A stretch of DNA of 32,369 nucleotides, from contig JAHJYA010000077.1 of NCBI GenBank assembly GCA_018826895.1, positions 1 through 32,369 of the forward strand. Reading direction: 5' to 3'. The DNA is from Gammaproteobacteria bacterium. GTDB lineage: Bacteria > Pseudomonadota > Gammaproteobacteria > Pseudomonadales > Pseudomonadaceae. The notes under the pieces were generated by a model. That model ran no database searches. It saw only the letters and a program-made list of their open reading frames with translations, and had not been told where the DNA came from. Shown here in pieces: positions 20,051-27,325 of this stretch (within the stretch, counting starts at the first letter, position 1; each line of letters opens with the position of its first letter). Made by a program: the position numbers and the translations under genes.

Positions 20051-21832
20051 TCAGCGGTCCACGTCAGCCATAACGAAGTCGATACTGCCCAGGTAGGCAA
20101 TCAGGTCGGCGACCATGCTGCCGCGAATCACCGAAGGGATCTGCTGCAGGTGCGGGAAGCTCGGCGTGCGAATGCGCGTGCGGTAGCTCATGGTGCTGCC
20201 ATCACTGGTCAGGTAGTAGCTGTTGATGCCCTTGGTCGCCTCGATCATCTGGAAGCTTTCGTTGGCCGGCATCACCGGCCCCCAGGACACTTGCAGGAAG
20301 TGGGTGATCAGGGTCTCGATGTGTTGCAGCGTGCGCTCTTTGGGCGGCGGCGTGGTTAGCGGGTGATCCGCCTTGTACGGGCCTTCCGGCATGTTGCGCA
20401 GGCACTGGTCGATGATCTTGATGCTCTGGCGCATTTCCTCGACGCGCACGATGCAGCGGTCGTAGGCGTCGCCATTGACTGCCAGCGGGACCTCGAACTC
20501 GAAGTTCTCGTAGCCGGAGTAGGGGCGTGCCTTACGCAGGTCGAAGTCCAGGCCGGTGGAGCGCAGACCAGCGCCGGTGACGCCCCATTCCAGGGCTTCC
20601 TTGGTGTTATAGGCCGCGACGCCGATGGTACGGCCGCGCAGGATGCTGTTCTGCAGGGCGGCCTTCTCATACTCGTCGAGGCGCTTGGGCAGCCAGTCGA
20701 CGAATTCCTTGACCAGGCCTTGCCAGCCACGCGGCAGGTCATGGGCGACGCCGCCGATGCGGTACCAGGCCGGGTGCAGGCGGAAGCCGGTGATGGCCTC
20801 GATCACCTTATAGGCGCGCTGGCGGTCGGTGAAGGTAAAGAACACCGGGGTCATGGCCCCGACATCCTGAATATAGGTGCCGAGGAACAGCAGGTGGCTG
20901 GTGATGCGGAAGAACTCGGCCATCATGATGCGGATGACGTCGACCTTCTGCGGCACTTTGATACCGGCGAGCTTTTCCACTGCCAGCACGTAGGGCAGGT
21001 TGTTCATCACCCCGCCGAGGTAGTCGATACGGTCGGTGTAAGGGATAAAGCTGTGCCAGCTCTGGCGCTCGGCCATCTTCTCGGCGCCGCGATGGTGGTA
21101 GCCGATCTCGGGCACGCAGTCGACGATCTCTTCGCCATCGAGCTGCAAAATGATGCGGAACGCACCGTGGGCCGAAGGGTGATTGGGACCGAGGTTGAGG
21201 AACATGTAGTCCTCGTGCTCGCCGCCACGCTTCATGCCCCAGTCTTCCGGCTTGAAGCGCGCGGCTTCTTCCTCAAGCTGCTGCTTGGCCAGGTTGAGAC
21301 TGAACGGATCGAACTCGGTGGCGCGCGCCGGGTAGTCCTTGCGCAGCGGGTGACCTTTCCAGGTGGGCGGCATCATGATGCGTGTCAGGTGCGGGTGGCC
21401 CTGGAAGGTGATGCCGTAAAGGTCCCAGACTTCCCGTTCGTACCAGTTGGCATTCGACCAGATGCTGGTGGCGCTGGGAATATTCAGGTCGCCCTCACGC
21501 AGTGCGACCTTGATCATCACGTCGCTGTTACGTTCGATCGACAGCAGGTGGTAGAACACCGTGAAGTCGGCATCGGGCAAGCCACGGCGCTGGGTGCGCA
21601 GGCGCTCGTCCACACCATGCAGGTCGTAGAGCATGACGTAGGGGCGCGGCAGCTGGCGCAAAAAGCGCAGCACCTCGATGATCCGCTCGCGGGCCACCCA
21701 AATCACCGGCATGCCGGTGCGGGTTGCCTGCAGCGTCAGGTGCTCGGCTGGGAAACGGGCAGTGAGTTCGCCTACGACGTCTTGGTCATCGGCCTTGTAC
21801 GGGGCAATCGACACAGCGGTGTCTGCAGTCAT
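20051..21832 (-). CDS. nuoCD: NADH-quinone oxidoreductase fused subunit C/D
   Basis: A 593-residue fusion of the 30-kDa (C) and 49-kDa (D) subunits, as in enterobacteria and pseudomonads. The C part (about 1-175) has the signature [20 protein letters not shown] (130-149). The D part (about 205-593) begins near [16 protein letters not shown] (211-226), whose histidine lies at the quinone site, and contains the helix region [19 protein letters not shown]. No break is seen at the junction ([19 protein letters not shown]), so the fusion is genuine rather than a sequencing artefact. It is separated from nuoB by 61 bases that hold only a short GCCC/GGGC inverted repeat. It builds the quinone-reducing site together with NuoB. 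Confidence 0.96.
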   Translation of the reverse strand: MTADTAVSIAPYKADDQDVVGELTARFPAEHLTLQATRTGMPVIWVARERIIEVLRFLRQLPRPYVMLYDLHGVDERLRTQRRGLPDADFTVFYHLLSIERNSDVMIKVALREGDLNIPSATSIWSNANWYEREVWDLYGITFQGHPHLTRIMMPPTWKGHPLRKDYPARATEFDPFSLNLAKQQLEEEAARFKPEDWGMKRGGEHEDYMFLNLGPNHPSAHGAFRIILQLDGEEIVDCVPEIGYHHRGAEKMAERQSWHSFIPYTDRIDYLGGVMNNLPYVLAVEKLAGIKVPQKVDVIRIMMAEFFRITSHLLFLGTYIQDVGAMTPVFFTFTDRQRAYKVIEAITGFRLHPAWYRIGGVAHDLPRGWQGLVKEFVDWLPKRLDEYEKAALQNSILRGRTIGVAAYNTKEALEWGVTGAGLRSTGLDFDLRKARPYSGYENFEFEVPLAVNGDAYDRCIVRVEEMRQSIKIIDQCLRNMPEGPYKADHPLTTPPPKERTLQHIETLITHFLQVSWGPVMPANESFQMIEATKGINSYYLTSDGSTMSYRTRIRTPSFPHLQQIPSVIRGSMVADLIAYLGSIDFVMADVDR

Positions 21833-21893
21833 GGTCTCGGTCGCTTTCGATCAACGTTTGGTGTGAGTCGGCCTGCCCCTAAGGGCGGCGGAG

Positions 21894-22571
21894 TCAAACT
21901 TCGTCCGGGCTGCGCAGGTTGGTCACAGCAATACGCTGTTCCCGACGCTGCTCCTTTTGCGAAGGCATCTCGGCGCGATACACGCCTTGATCACCGACGA
22001 CCCAGGACAGCGGGCGACGCTCCTTGCCGATGGACTCCTGCAACAGCATCAAGCCTTGCAGGAATGCCTCGGGACGGGGCGGGCAGCCGGGGATGTAAAC
22101 GTCGACGGGGAGGAACTTGTCCACGCCCTGAACGACCGAGTAGATGTCGTACATGCCGCCAGAATTGGCGCAGGCACCCATGGAGATCACCCACTTGGGC
22201 TCCAGCATCTGCTCATAGAGACGCTGAATGACCGGCGCCATCTTGATGAAGCAGGTGCCGGCAATGACCATGAAATCGGCCTGGCGTGGGGAGGCGCGAA
22301 TCACTTCGGCGCCAAAGCGGGCGATATCGTGGGGCGCGGTGAACGCGGTGGTCATCTCCACGTAGCAGCACGAGAGGCCAAAGTTGTACGGCCACAGGGA
22401 GTTTTTGCGCCCCCAGTTGACCGCACCACTGAGCACCTCTTCGAGTTTGCCCATGTAGATGTTTTTGTGGACTTGTTCGTCTAGCAGCGGGTCGGAAACG
22501 ATCTCCCGCTGGCCGACCGGATACGCCTCGTTGGGCGCATCGGGGTCGACCCGAGTAAGGGTGTATTGCAT
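21894..22571 (-). CDS. nuoB: NADH-quinone oxidoreductase subunit B
   Basis: A 225-residue subunit holding the terminal 4Fe-4S cluster N2. Ligands are the unusual adjacent pair C68-C69 (GLSCCYVEM), C134 ([11 protein letters not shown]) and C163 ([10 protein letters not shown]), with the same spacing as E. coli. The start is set at the ATG 22571 ([13 protein letters not shown]), with GAGG nine bases upstream. A TTG two codons earlier is less likely. It begins ten bases after the nuoA stop. The C-terminal tail after about residue 190 ([15 protein letters not shown]) is charged and variable. The protein hands electrons to quinone at the interface with NuoD and NuoH. Confidence 0.96.
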   Translation of the reverse strand: MQYTLTRVDPDAPNEAYPVGQREIVSDPLLDEQVHKNIYMGKLEEVLSGAVNWGRKNSLWPYNFGLSCCYVEMTTAFTAPHDIARFGAEVIRASPRQADFMVIAGTCFIKMAPVIQRLYEQMLEPKWVISMGACANSGGMYDIYSVVQGVDKFLPVDVYIPGCPPRPEAFLQGLMLLQESIGKERRPLSWVVGDQGVYRAEMPSQKEQRREQRIAVTNLRSPDEV

Positions 22572-22581
22572 CGCCAAAGCC

Positions 22582-22995
22582 TCATTGTTTTAGCTTCGCC
22601 TGCCGATCGCGACGGCTTTGCGGTGCCCAATCGAGCGCCCCAATCCGCCAAAGGTAGACAAGACCTGCCAACAGAATTGCTATAAAAACGGTGGCTTCGA
22701 TGAGGCCGGCCCAGCCGCTTTCGCGTACCGATACCGCCCAGGCGAAGAGATAGAGGGCTTCAACGTCGAAGATCACGAAGAGCATCGCGACCAGATAGAA
22801 TTTGGCGGACAAACGCAGGCGTGCGCTGCCGGTGGGAAGCATGCCCGATTCGAAAGGCTCGTTCTTGCTGCGGCCCCAGGCTTTGCTGCCGAGCAGTGCG
22901 GACACCCCGAGCATGAAGCCACAGAGGCCGATGACGCCGAGCAAAAATACGGCCAGAGCCCAATGTTGGGACAGTGCGGTCGTCGCTTCGGTCAT
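22582..22995 (-). CDS. nuoA: NADH-quinone oxidoreductase subunit A
   Basis: A 137-residue three-helix membrane subunit, the first gene of the operon. The family motifs are present: [20 protein letters not shown] in the first loop and [23 protein letters not shown] in the second helix. The start is at ATG 22995 ([20 protein letters not shown]) because GAGGAG lies seven bases upstream and the length equals other Pseudomonas NuoA proteins. In-frame ATGs further upstream (23010 and 23091) lack support. It surrounds NuoH at the entrance to the quinone site. Confidence 0.95.
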   Translation of the reverse strand: MTEATTALSQHWALAVFLLGVIGLCGFMLGVSALLGSKAWGRSKNEPFESGMLPTGSARLRLSAKFYLVAMLFVIFDVEALYLFAWAVSVRESGWAGLIEATVFIAILLAGLVYLWRIGALDWAPQSRRDRQAKLKQ

Positions 22996-23089
22996 GCCTG
23001 AACTCCTCATGCAAGGAACGGCGTTCGCTCGTTTAGGGTGGTGTGGGTCGATAAAGGAAAAACCTGATCGATCACTCCGAATAGCGAGC

Positions 23090-23117
23090 ATTATGCCTAG
23101 ATTGAGGTGTAAGTAAA
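23090..23117 (-). promoter_or_regulatory. Candidate sigma-70 promoter of the nuo operon
   Basis: On the minus strand TTTACT (23112-23117) is followed after 16 bases by CATAAT (23090-23095), giving a start near 23083 and a leader of about 88 bases before nuoA. An A/T-rich tract at about 23115-23145 sits directly upstream and could act as an UP element. The rest of the 372-base gap between nuoA and aceA holds only the aceA terminator hairpins and no gene. Confidence 0.5.
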
Positions 23118-23301
23118 TTTTTCAAAACAAAAAAAGTTACAGATAGGCGGCATCAATTTATGCAAATAAGTGCGCCCCTCTGACAGTAGCTCAGCATGGC
23201 GCCTGCGGTGATTTTTTTGTATTGCCCAAGCGCACGGGGTAGGCCTGTTCTTTGGTCGTAGAGCGCGCGCGGCAGCTTGCTGCAGTTCAATCCTCGGGTA
23301 G

Positions 23302-23327
23302 CAAAAAGCCCCGCCAGGCGGGGCTTT
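23302..23327 (-). terminator. Intrinsic terminator of aceA
   Basis: A 9-bp stem pairs 23305-23313 with 23319-23327 (AAAGCCCCG / CGGGGCTTT) around a 5-base loop. On the minus strand it is followed by a run of five Ts. It lies 41 bases after the aceA stop. Confidence 0.88.
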
Positions 23328-23332
23328 CAAGT

Positions 23333-23352
23333 GGCCGCCCAAGAGGGCGGCC
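23333..23352 (-). terminator. Second hairpin between aceA stop and its terminator
   Basis: A perfect 8-bp stem GGCCGCCC / GGGCGGCC around AAGA lies between the aceA stop and the T-run terminator. It may back up termination or protect the 3' end. It has no T-run of its own. Confidence 0.5.
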
Positions 23353-23367
23353 GACCTCATCATGCTG

Positions 23368-24963
23368 TCAGTGGAACTGATTCATGGTGTTGTCTTTACC
23401 GCTGGCTTTCAGTGCTGCTTCGCCGGCGAAGTACTCTTTGTGGTTGTCGCCGATGTCCGAGCCCGCCATGTTCTGGTGCTTGACGCAGGCGATGCCCTGA
23501 CGCAGTTCTTCACGCTGCACGCCCTTGACGTAGGCCAGCATGCCCTGGTCGGCGAAGTAGCCCTTGGCCAGGTTGTCGGTGGACAGTGCAGCGGTGTGGT
23601 AAGTCGGCAGCGTGATCAGGTGGTGGAAGATGCCGGCGTGGGCCGAACCGTCGCGCTGGAAGGTCCGGATCTTCTCGTCAGCGATCTGTGCCAGCTCGGT
23701 GGCATCGTAGTCGATGCTCATCAGTTTGGCGCGGTCGTAGGCGGAGACATCCTTGCCTTCGGCTACGAAGGCATCGTAGACCTGCTGGCGGAAGTTCAGG
23801 GTCCAGTTGAACGACGGGCTGTTGTTGTAAACCAGCTTGGCGTTGGGGATGGTCTTGCGAATTTCGTCGACCATGGCCGCGATCTGACCAACGTGCGGCT
23901 TCTCGGTTTCGATCCACAGCAGGTCGGCGCCGTTCTGCAGGCTGGTGATGCTGTCGAGTACGCAGCGCGCTTCGCCGGTGCCAGCACGGAACTGGAACAG
24001 GTTGGACGGCAGACGCTTGGGACGCAGCAGCTTGCCTTCGCGGTTGAGTACCACGTCGCCGTTCTTCAGGTCGGCGGCAGACACTTCTTCGCAATCGAGG
24101 AACGAGTTGTACTGGTCGCCCAGGTCGCCCGGCTCATTGGTCACGGCGATCTGCTTGGTCAGGCCGGCACCCAGGGAGTCAGTACGCGCAACGATCACGC
24201 CGTTGTCGATGCCCAGCTCGAGGAAGGCGTAACGCACGGCAGCGATCTTGGCGAGGAAGTCGGCGTGGGGAACGGTGACTTTACCGTCCTGGTGGCCGCA
24301 CTGCTTCTCGTCGGACACCTGGTTTTCGATCTGGATGCAGCACGCGCCGGCTTCGATCATGCGCTTGGCCAGCAGGTAGGTGGCCTCCGGGTTACCGAAG
24401 CCAGCGTCGATGTCGGCGATGATCGGCACGATGTGGGTTTCGTAGTTGTCGATCTGCTTCTGGATTTCGGCAGCCTTGGCACTGTCGCCAGCTTCGCGAG
24501 CAGCGTCCAGAGCGGTGAACAGTAGGTCCAGCTCGCGGCTGTCGGCCTGGCGCAGGAAGGTGTACAGCTCTTCGATCAGGTCGGAGACGGCTGTCTTTTC
24601 ATGCATCGACTGGTCCGGCAGCGGGCCGAACTCGGAGCGCAGGGCGGCAACCATCCAGCCGGACAGGTAGAGGTAGCGCTTGTTGGTGGTCTTCAGGTGC
24701 TTTTTGATCGAGATCAGCTTCTGCTGCCCGATAAAGCCATGCCAGCAGCCCAGGGACTGGGTGTAGACGGAGGAGTCGGCGTCGTACTCGGCCATGTCCT
24801 TGCGCATGATGTCGGCGGTGTACTGGGCGATTTCCAGACCGGTCTTGAAACGGTTCTGAGCGCGCATGCGGGCCACGGATTCCGGGTTGATAGCGCTCCA
24901 GCTGTTGCCGTTGGCCTCTTTCAGCGCGGCGACTGCCTTGATGTCGTTTTCGTAAGCTGACAT
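23368..24963 (-). CDS. aceA: Isocitrate lyase
   Basis: A 531-residue cytosolic enzyme cleaving isocitrate to succinate and glyoxylate, the first step of the glyoxylate shunt used on acetate and fatty acids. The Mg-binding strand IIADIDAGFGNPEATY (181-196, D184/D186) and the catalytic loop around C222 (SDEKQCGHQDGKVTVP) are clear. The KQCGH form, rather than the KKCGH of E. coli, and the length over 500 residues are typical of the Pseudomonas-type enzyme. The ATG at 24963 has AAGGA seven bases upstream. It is transcribed alone, with its own terminator. An RccR-type operator and a sigma-70 promoter nearly 400 bases upstream suggest control by Entner-Doudoroff metabolites. Confidence 0.96.
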   Translation of the reverse strand: MSAYENDIKAVAALKEANGNSWSAINPESVARMRAQNRFKTGLEIAQYTADIMRKDMAEYDADSSVYTQSLGCWHGFIGQQKLISIKKHLKTTNKRYLYLSGWMVAALRSEFGPLPDQSMHEKTAVSDLIEELYTFLRQADSRELDLLFTALDAAREAGDSAKAAEIQKQIDNYETHIVPIIADIDAGFGNPEATYLLAKRMIEAGACCIQIENQVSDEKQCGHQDGKVTVPHADFLAKIAAVRYAFLELGIDNGVIVARTDSLGAGLTKQIAVTNEPGDLGDQYNSFLDCEEVSAADLKNGDVVLNREGKLLRPKRLPSNLFQFRAGTGEARCVLDSITSLQNGADLLWIETEKPHVGQIAAMVDEIRKTIPNAKLVYNNSPSFNWTLNFRQQVYDAFVAEGKDVSAYDRAKLMSIDYDATELAQIADEKIRTFQRDGSAHAGIFHHLITLPTYHTAALSTDNLAKGYFADQGMLAYVKGVQREELRQGIACVKHQNMAGSDIGDNHKEYFAGEAALKASGKDNTMNQFH

Positions 24964-25132
24964 GGTCAATCCTTCAAGGTGTGTAATGAGTTGAGCACCG
25001 ACTTTCCCACGCCAGGCCCGGTGCAACGGGTAGAGGCGTTAGGGGCTCACCGCAGAACAAAGAGAAAGAGACCAGAGACGGTTGTTGAAACCGGGAGGAG
25101 GGGGTGACGAGACGCTCTGCGCGTTGAAGTCG

Positions 25133-25354
25133 CTACGCGCTCGTCTGTTGGCTCGTGGATGCCTTGGACGACCGTAGAGGCTGCAGCTGGCTGATACGTT
25201 TAAACGCTTCCCCGTCCCTCAGGACAACTTCGTTCCAGTCGCAATCTCGTTGAACTGCCTTGTGGGCTTTACAACACGGCGCGCCTCTGACGGTAAGAAA
25301 GAAGGCGCCCCGAAGACCCTTTCCAGGGCCCCTGATTAGCGGGAGCGAAGTCAT
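25133..25354 (-). other. Long aceA leader region with an unassigned 73-codon open frame
   Basis: The 489 bases between aceA and the next gene contain an open frame from ATG 25354 (MTSLPLIRGPGKGLRGAFFL) to 25133. I do not recognise the product, and the third codon positions are less G/C-rich than in neighbouring genes. The candidate aceA transcript would start near 25346, just inside this frame, so the frame may not be translated from that promoter. It may instead be a structured leader or the region of a small RNA. Confidence that it is a protein gene is low. Confidence 0.25.
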
Positions 25355-25381
25355 CATGCCTCTGCGAAAAGTGTTCGTCAA
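25353..25381 (-). promoter_or_regulatory. Candidate sigma-70 promoter of aceA
   Basis: On the minus strand TTGACG (25376-25381), 17 bases, then CATGAT (25353-25358). Transcription would start near 25346, leaving a leader of about 380 bases before the aceA ATG. The RccR-like operator lies seven bases upstream of the -35, which supports the assignment. Confidence 0.5.
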
Positions 25382-25388
25382 ACGTTTT

Positions 25389-25414
25389 TGTAGTGGTTTT
25401 TTTGGACTACTACA
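25389..25414. promoter_or_regulatory. RccR-type long-linker operator at aceA
   Basis: TGTAGT (25389-25394) and ACTACA (25409-25414) are perfect inverted half-sites separated by 14 bases that include a T7 tract. I recall that RccR, an RpiR-family repressor binding KDPG in Pseudomonas fluorescens, recognises such half-sites, with a short linker at aceE and a long linker (about 28 bp in total) at aceA. The location directly before an aceA promoter fits well. Exact agreement with the published site length needs checking. Confidence 0.65.
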
Positions 25415-25452
25415 TAAGTCTTAGAGCGACTGTCTGGTCATGTTTTGGCGGC

Positions 25453-26262
25453 CTATTCCATGACTTCAACCTTGACCCGCAGGTTCATGTCATCGCGGCC
25501 CTGAGTGGAGCGCCGCACTGCGATGCCGTTCTGGTTGGCCTGGCTCTGCTCGCTGATGCCGCCAATGCTGATCCATTCGCCAATGCGCCCGCTGACCCGC
25601 GTATCGGTGCTCTGCACGTCGATCGCACCCGGCTGGGTGGTGCTGAGCCGGTCGCGGTTACTGCTGATGGTGATGTGGGCGATGTCACCGGTGAGGCTCG
25701 CCGTCACGTAAAAGCCACGGGTGACATCGCGGTACTGGGTCTCGCTGTAGACCTGGCCATAGGGGCCCGTGCTGCGCTGGGTCAGGGGGACGCTCTGGCC
25801 GACCTGGATCAGGGCAGGGTAGCCCTCGCTGGTTTGCACCTGCTGCGTGCCGCCTGAGCGGCTGTTGGTGCTGCGGCTGATGATGCGCACCTGATCGCGG
25901 CCGGCCTGCTCACCCTGGCCGATCTGGATCTGGCCATTGCCCGCGCTGATGCTGCCGTCGGCCCGGTAGCCACGATCCTGCTGGCTGCTGTTGTCACTGC
26001 TGTCGACACTGATCAGCAAGCGCCGCGGCTGGGTATCGAGCTGACCTAGCAGCGTGCGCACCTCTTCGAGTTTGGCGGAGGAGGCGTTGACGATCAGTTG
26101 GTTGCCGTAGGGCGTGACCTTGCCTTCGTTACCTAGCACTGACTGCACCACCGGCAACAACTCATCGGCTGTGCGGTAGTTGAGTGGCATGACTTCGGTC
26201 GCTGCCTGACTCCAGGTGCTCAGGGCCAGCAGGGTTGAGGCGAGCAGCAGGCGAGCATTCAT
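25453..26262 (-). CDS. Exported secretin-domain protein of unknown function
   Basis: A 269-residue protein with a signal peptide (MNARLLLASTLLALSTWSQA, cut after about residue 20). A secretin N-terminal (STN/NolW-like) domain follows at about 22-95: LNYRTADELLPVVQSVLG, GNQLIVNASSAKLEEVRTLL, LDTQPRRLLISVD. The C-terminal half (about 140-265) is beta-rich and resembles the start of a secretin barrel (GYPALIQVGQSVPLTQ, ITISSNRD), but it is far too short for a complete outer-membrane channel. It overlaps the upstream gene by four bases (ATGA). No secretion ATPase, pseudopilin or pilotin gene is nearby, so it is not part of a recognisable secretion system here. I recall a homologue as a conserved hypothetical at this locus in P. 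aeruginosa. Confidence 0.8.
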   Translation of the reverse strand: MNARLLLASTLLALSTWSQAATEVMPLNYRTADELLPVVQSVLGNEGKVTPYGNQLIVNASSAKLEEVRTLLGQLDTQPRRLLISVDSSDNSSQQDRGYRADGSISAGNGQIQIGQGEQAGRDQVRIISRSTNSRSGGTQQVQTSEGYPALIQVGQSVPLTQRSTGPYGQVYSETQYRDVTRGFYVTASLTGDIAHITISSNRDRLSTTQPGAIDVQSTDTRVSGRIGEWISIGGISEQSQANQNGIAVRRSTQGRDDMNLRVKVEVME

Positions 26263-26888
26263 AGCAAAAAACTCCGCAGGTCAGGGTCGGTAAGGCTGGT
26301 TTGCCAGGCCTGGTCGAATTGGTTCTGGCGCAAGCGCACGCGCTGCACGTCATGGTACAGGGCAAGCCCGGCGCACTGTGCGGGATCGGGGCGCAGCAGC
26401 AGGCCGCAGTCGTCGGCCAGCAGGAAAGCGACCTCTTCGGCCGGGTAATCGGGGTGCAGTTTGCGAATAGACAGATTACTCGACAGCTTGCGCGAGAGCG
26501 TCAGCAAACGGTGGCCTTCCTTTACGGCGCGGGTGGCGTCGCGCACCAGAATGCGTACCTGGTTGCGCGGGTTGGCCAGCAGCAAGACGCTGCACGCCTG
26601 CTGGATGGCGCCGCGGTGATAGAGCCAGGGATCAAGGTCGACGCTGTACAGGCACAGGCTGCGACGCGCCTGCTGACAGAGCGCCAGGGCGTGAGCGCGG
26701 GCCTGGTCCGGGTGCTCGAAACGTTCCACCGCGCTATGCGCGCCCAGCCTGAAAGGCGCCGGCTCGTCGCTATCGTCTGGGCGGGTAGTCGTACTGGGGT
26801 TATGCACACTAAAACGCCCCGGAGATTGGAACTCGATGGCGGGCAGGGTGCTGTCGGGTTCGTCTTCCGGGGCGTTTACGTCGTGCAT
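26259..26888 (-). CDS. PLD-like (DUF7931-type) protein lacking HKD motifs
   Basis: A 209-residue cytosolic protein. An acidic, probably disordered N-terminus (about 1-50) precedes one domain of phospholipase-D-like fold: RRSLCLYSVDLDPWLYHRGA, NQVRILVRDATRAVKEGHRL and FLLADDCGLLLRPD. The catalytic HxKxxxxD motif of true PLD enzymes is missing, so hydrolase activity is unlikely. I compare it with the DUF7931 family from memory. GAGG six bases before the ATG at 26888 supports the start, 11 bases after the GNAT gene. Its stop overlaps the secretin-domain gene start. A T-TTT-TTG run lies two codons before the stop. Function unknown. Confidence 0.75.
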   Translation of the reverse strand: MHDVNAPEDEPDSTLPAIEFQSPGRFSVHNPSTTTRPDDSDEPAPFRLGAHSAVERFEHPDQARAHALALCQQARRSLCLYSVDLDPWLYHRGAIQQACSVLLLANPRNQVRILVRDATRAVKEGHRLLTLSRKLSSNLSIRKLHPDYPAEEVAFLLADDCGLLLRPDPAQCAGLALYHDVQRVRLRQNQFDQAWQTSLTDPDLRSFLL

Positions 26889-26899
26889 GTCAACCTCGA

Positions 26900-27325
26900 T
26901 CAGGGCTGGTTGCGCACCATGTCGACATGGGGGATGCCGGCTTCCAGGTACTCTCCGCTGACTACGCGGAAGCCCAGCTTTTCATAAAAAGCCGTTGCCT
27001 GCACCTGGGCACTGAGTCGTTGCACGTCGAGCCCGTGCTGTTCGGCATGGGCAATCACCGCATTCAGCAAGGCGTGGCCAACATTCAGTCCGCGCCAGTC
27101 CTTGAGCACCGCGACGCGGCCAATATGGCCGTCGTCGAGCAAGCGCGCCGTGCCAACAGCGTAGTCACCTTCGTAGGCGAGAAAGTGCGTCGCGTCGGCG
27201 TCCTCGGCATCCCACTCGAGTTCGGGCGCTACCGATTGTTCGGCGACAAACACTGCCTCACGGATGCGCCGCAGCTCGGCATTGTCCTGTTGCCAGTGTG
27301 CCAGACGCACCTGAATCTCACTCAT
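26900..27325 (-). CDS. GNAT-family N-acetyltransferase
   Basis: A 141-residue single-domain acetyltransferase of the GNAT (ElaA/YjcF-like) type. The N-terminal half has RIREAVFVAEQSVAPELEWD. The acetyl-CoA loop follows strand 4 in GRVAVLKDWRGLNVGHALL, where the R-x-x-G-x-G/A pattern is in the form RGLNVG. The end carries TAFYEKLGFRVVSGEYLEAG and PHVDMVR. The ATG at 27325 (MSEIQV) is preferred to a TTG two codons upstream. It overlaps the end of roxA by eight bases, indicating coupled translation. The substrate is unknown. Being next to a ribosomal-protein hydroxylase, it might also act on a protein, but nothing in the sequence proves that. Confidence 0.85.
   Translation of the reverse strand: MSEIQVRLAHWQQDNAELRRIREAVFVAEQSVAPELEWDAEDADATHFLAYEGDYAVGTARLLDDGHIGRVAVLKDWRGLNVGHALLNAVIAHAEQHGLDVQRLSAQVQATAFYEKLGFRVVSGEYLEAGIPHVDMVRNQP

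Noticed and set aside
20363..22231. A 622-codon open frame on the plus strand opposite nuoCD and nuoB
   Set aside because: Spans two real genes and the gap between them on the other strand, with low-complexity composition and no recognisable motif.
23065..23074. Palindrome TGATCGATCA in the predicted nuoA leader
   Set aside because: A 10-bp palindrome of this kind occurs often by chance. It does not fit the Anr/FNR site, which needs four bases between half-sites.
23097..23363. An 88-codon open frame between nuoA and aceA
   Set aside because: It runs through both aceA terminator hairpins and the nuo promoter region and has no domain.
25376..25381. TTG start for the small frame upstream of aceA
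   Set aside because: This TTG is part of the likely -35 hexamer of the aceA promoter and has no ribosome-binding site.
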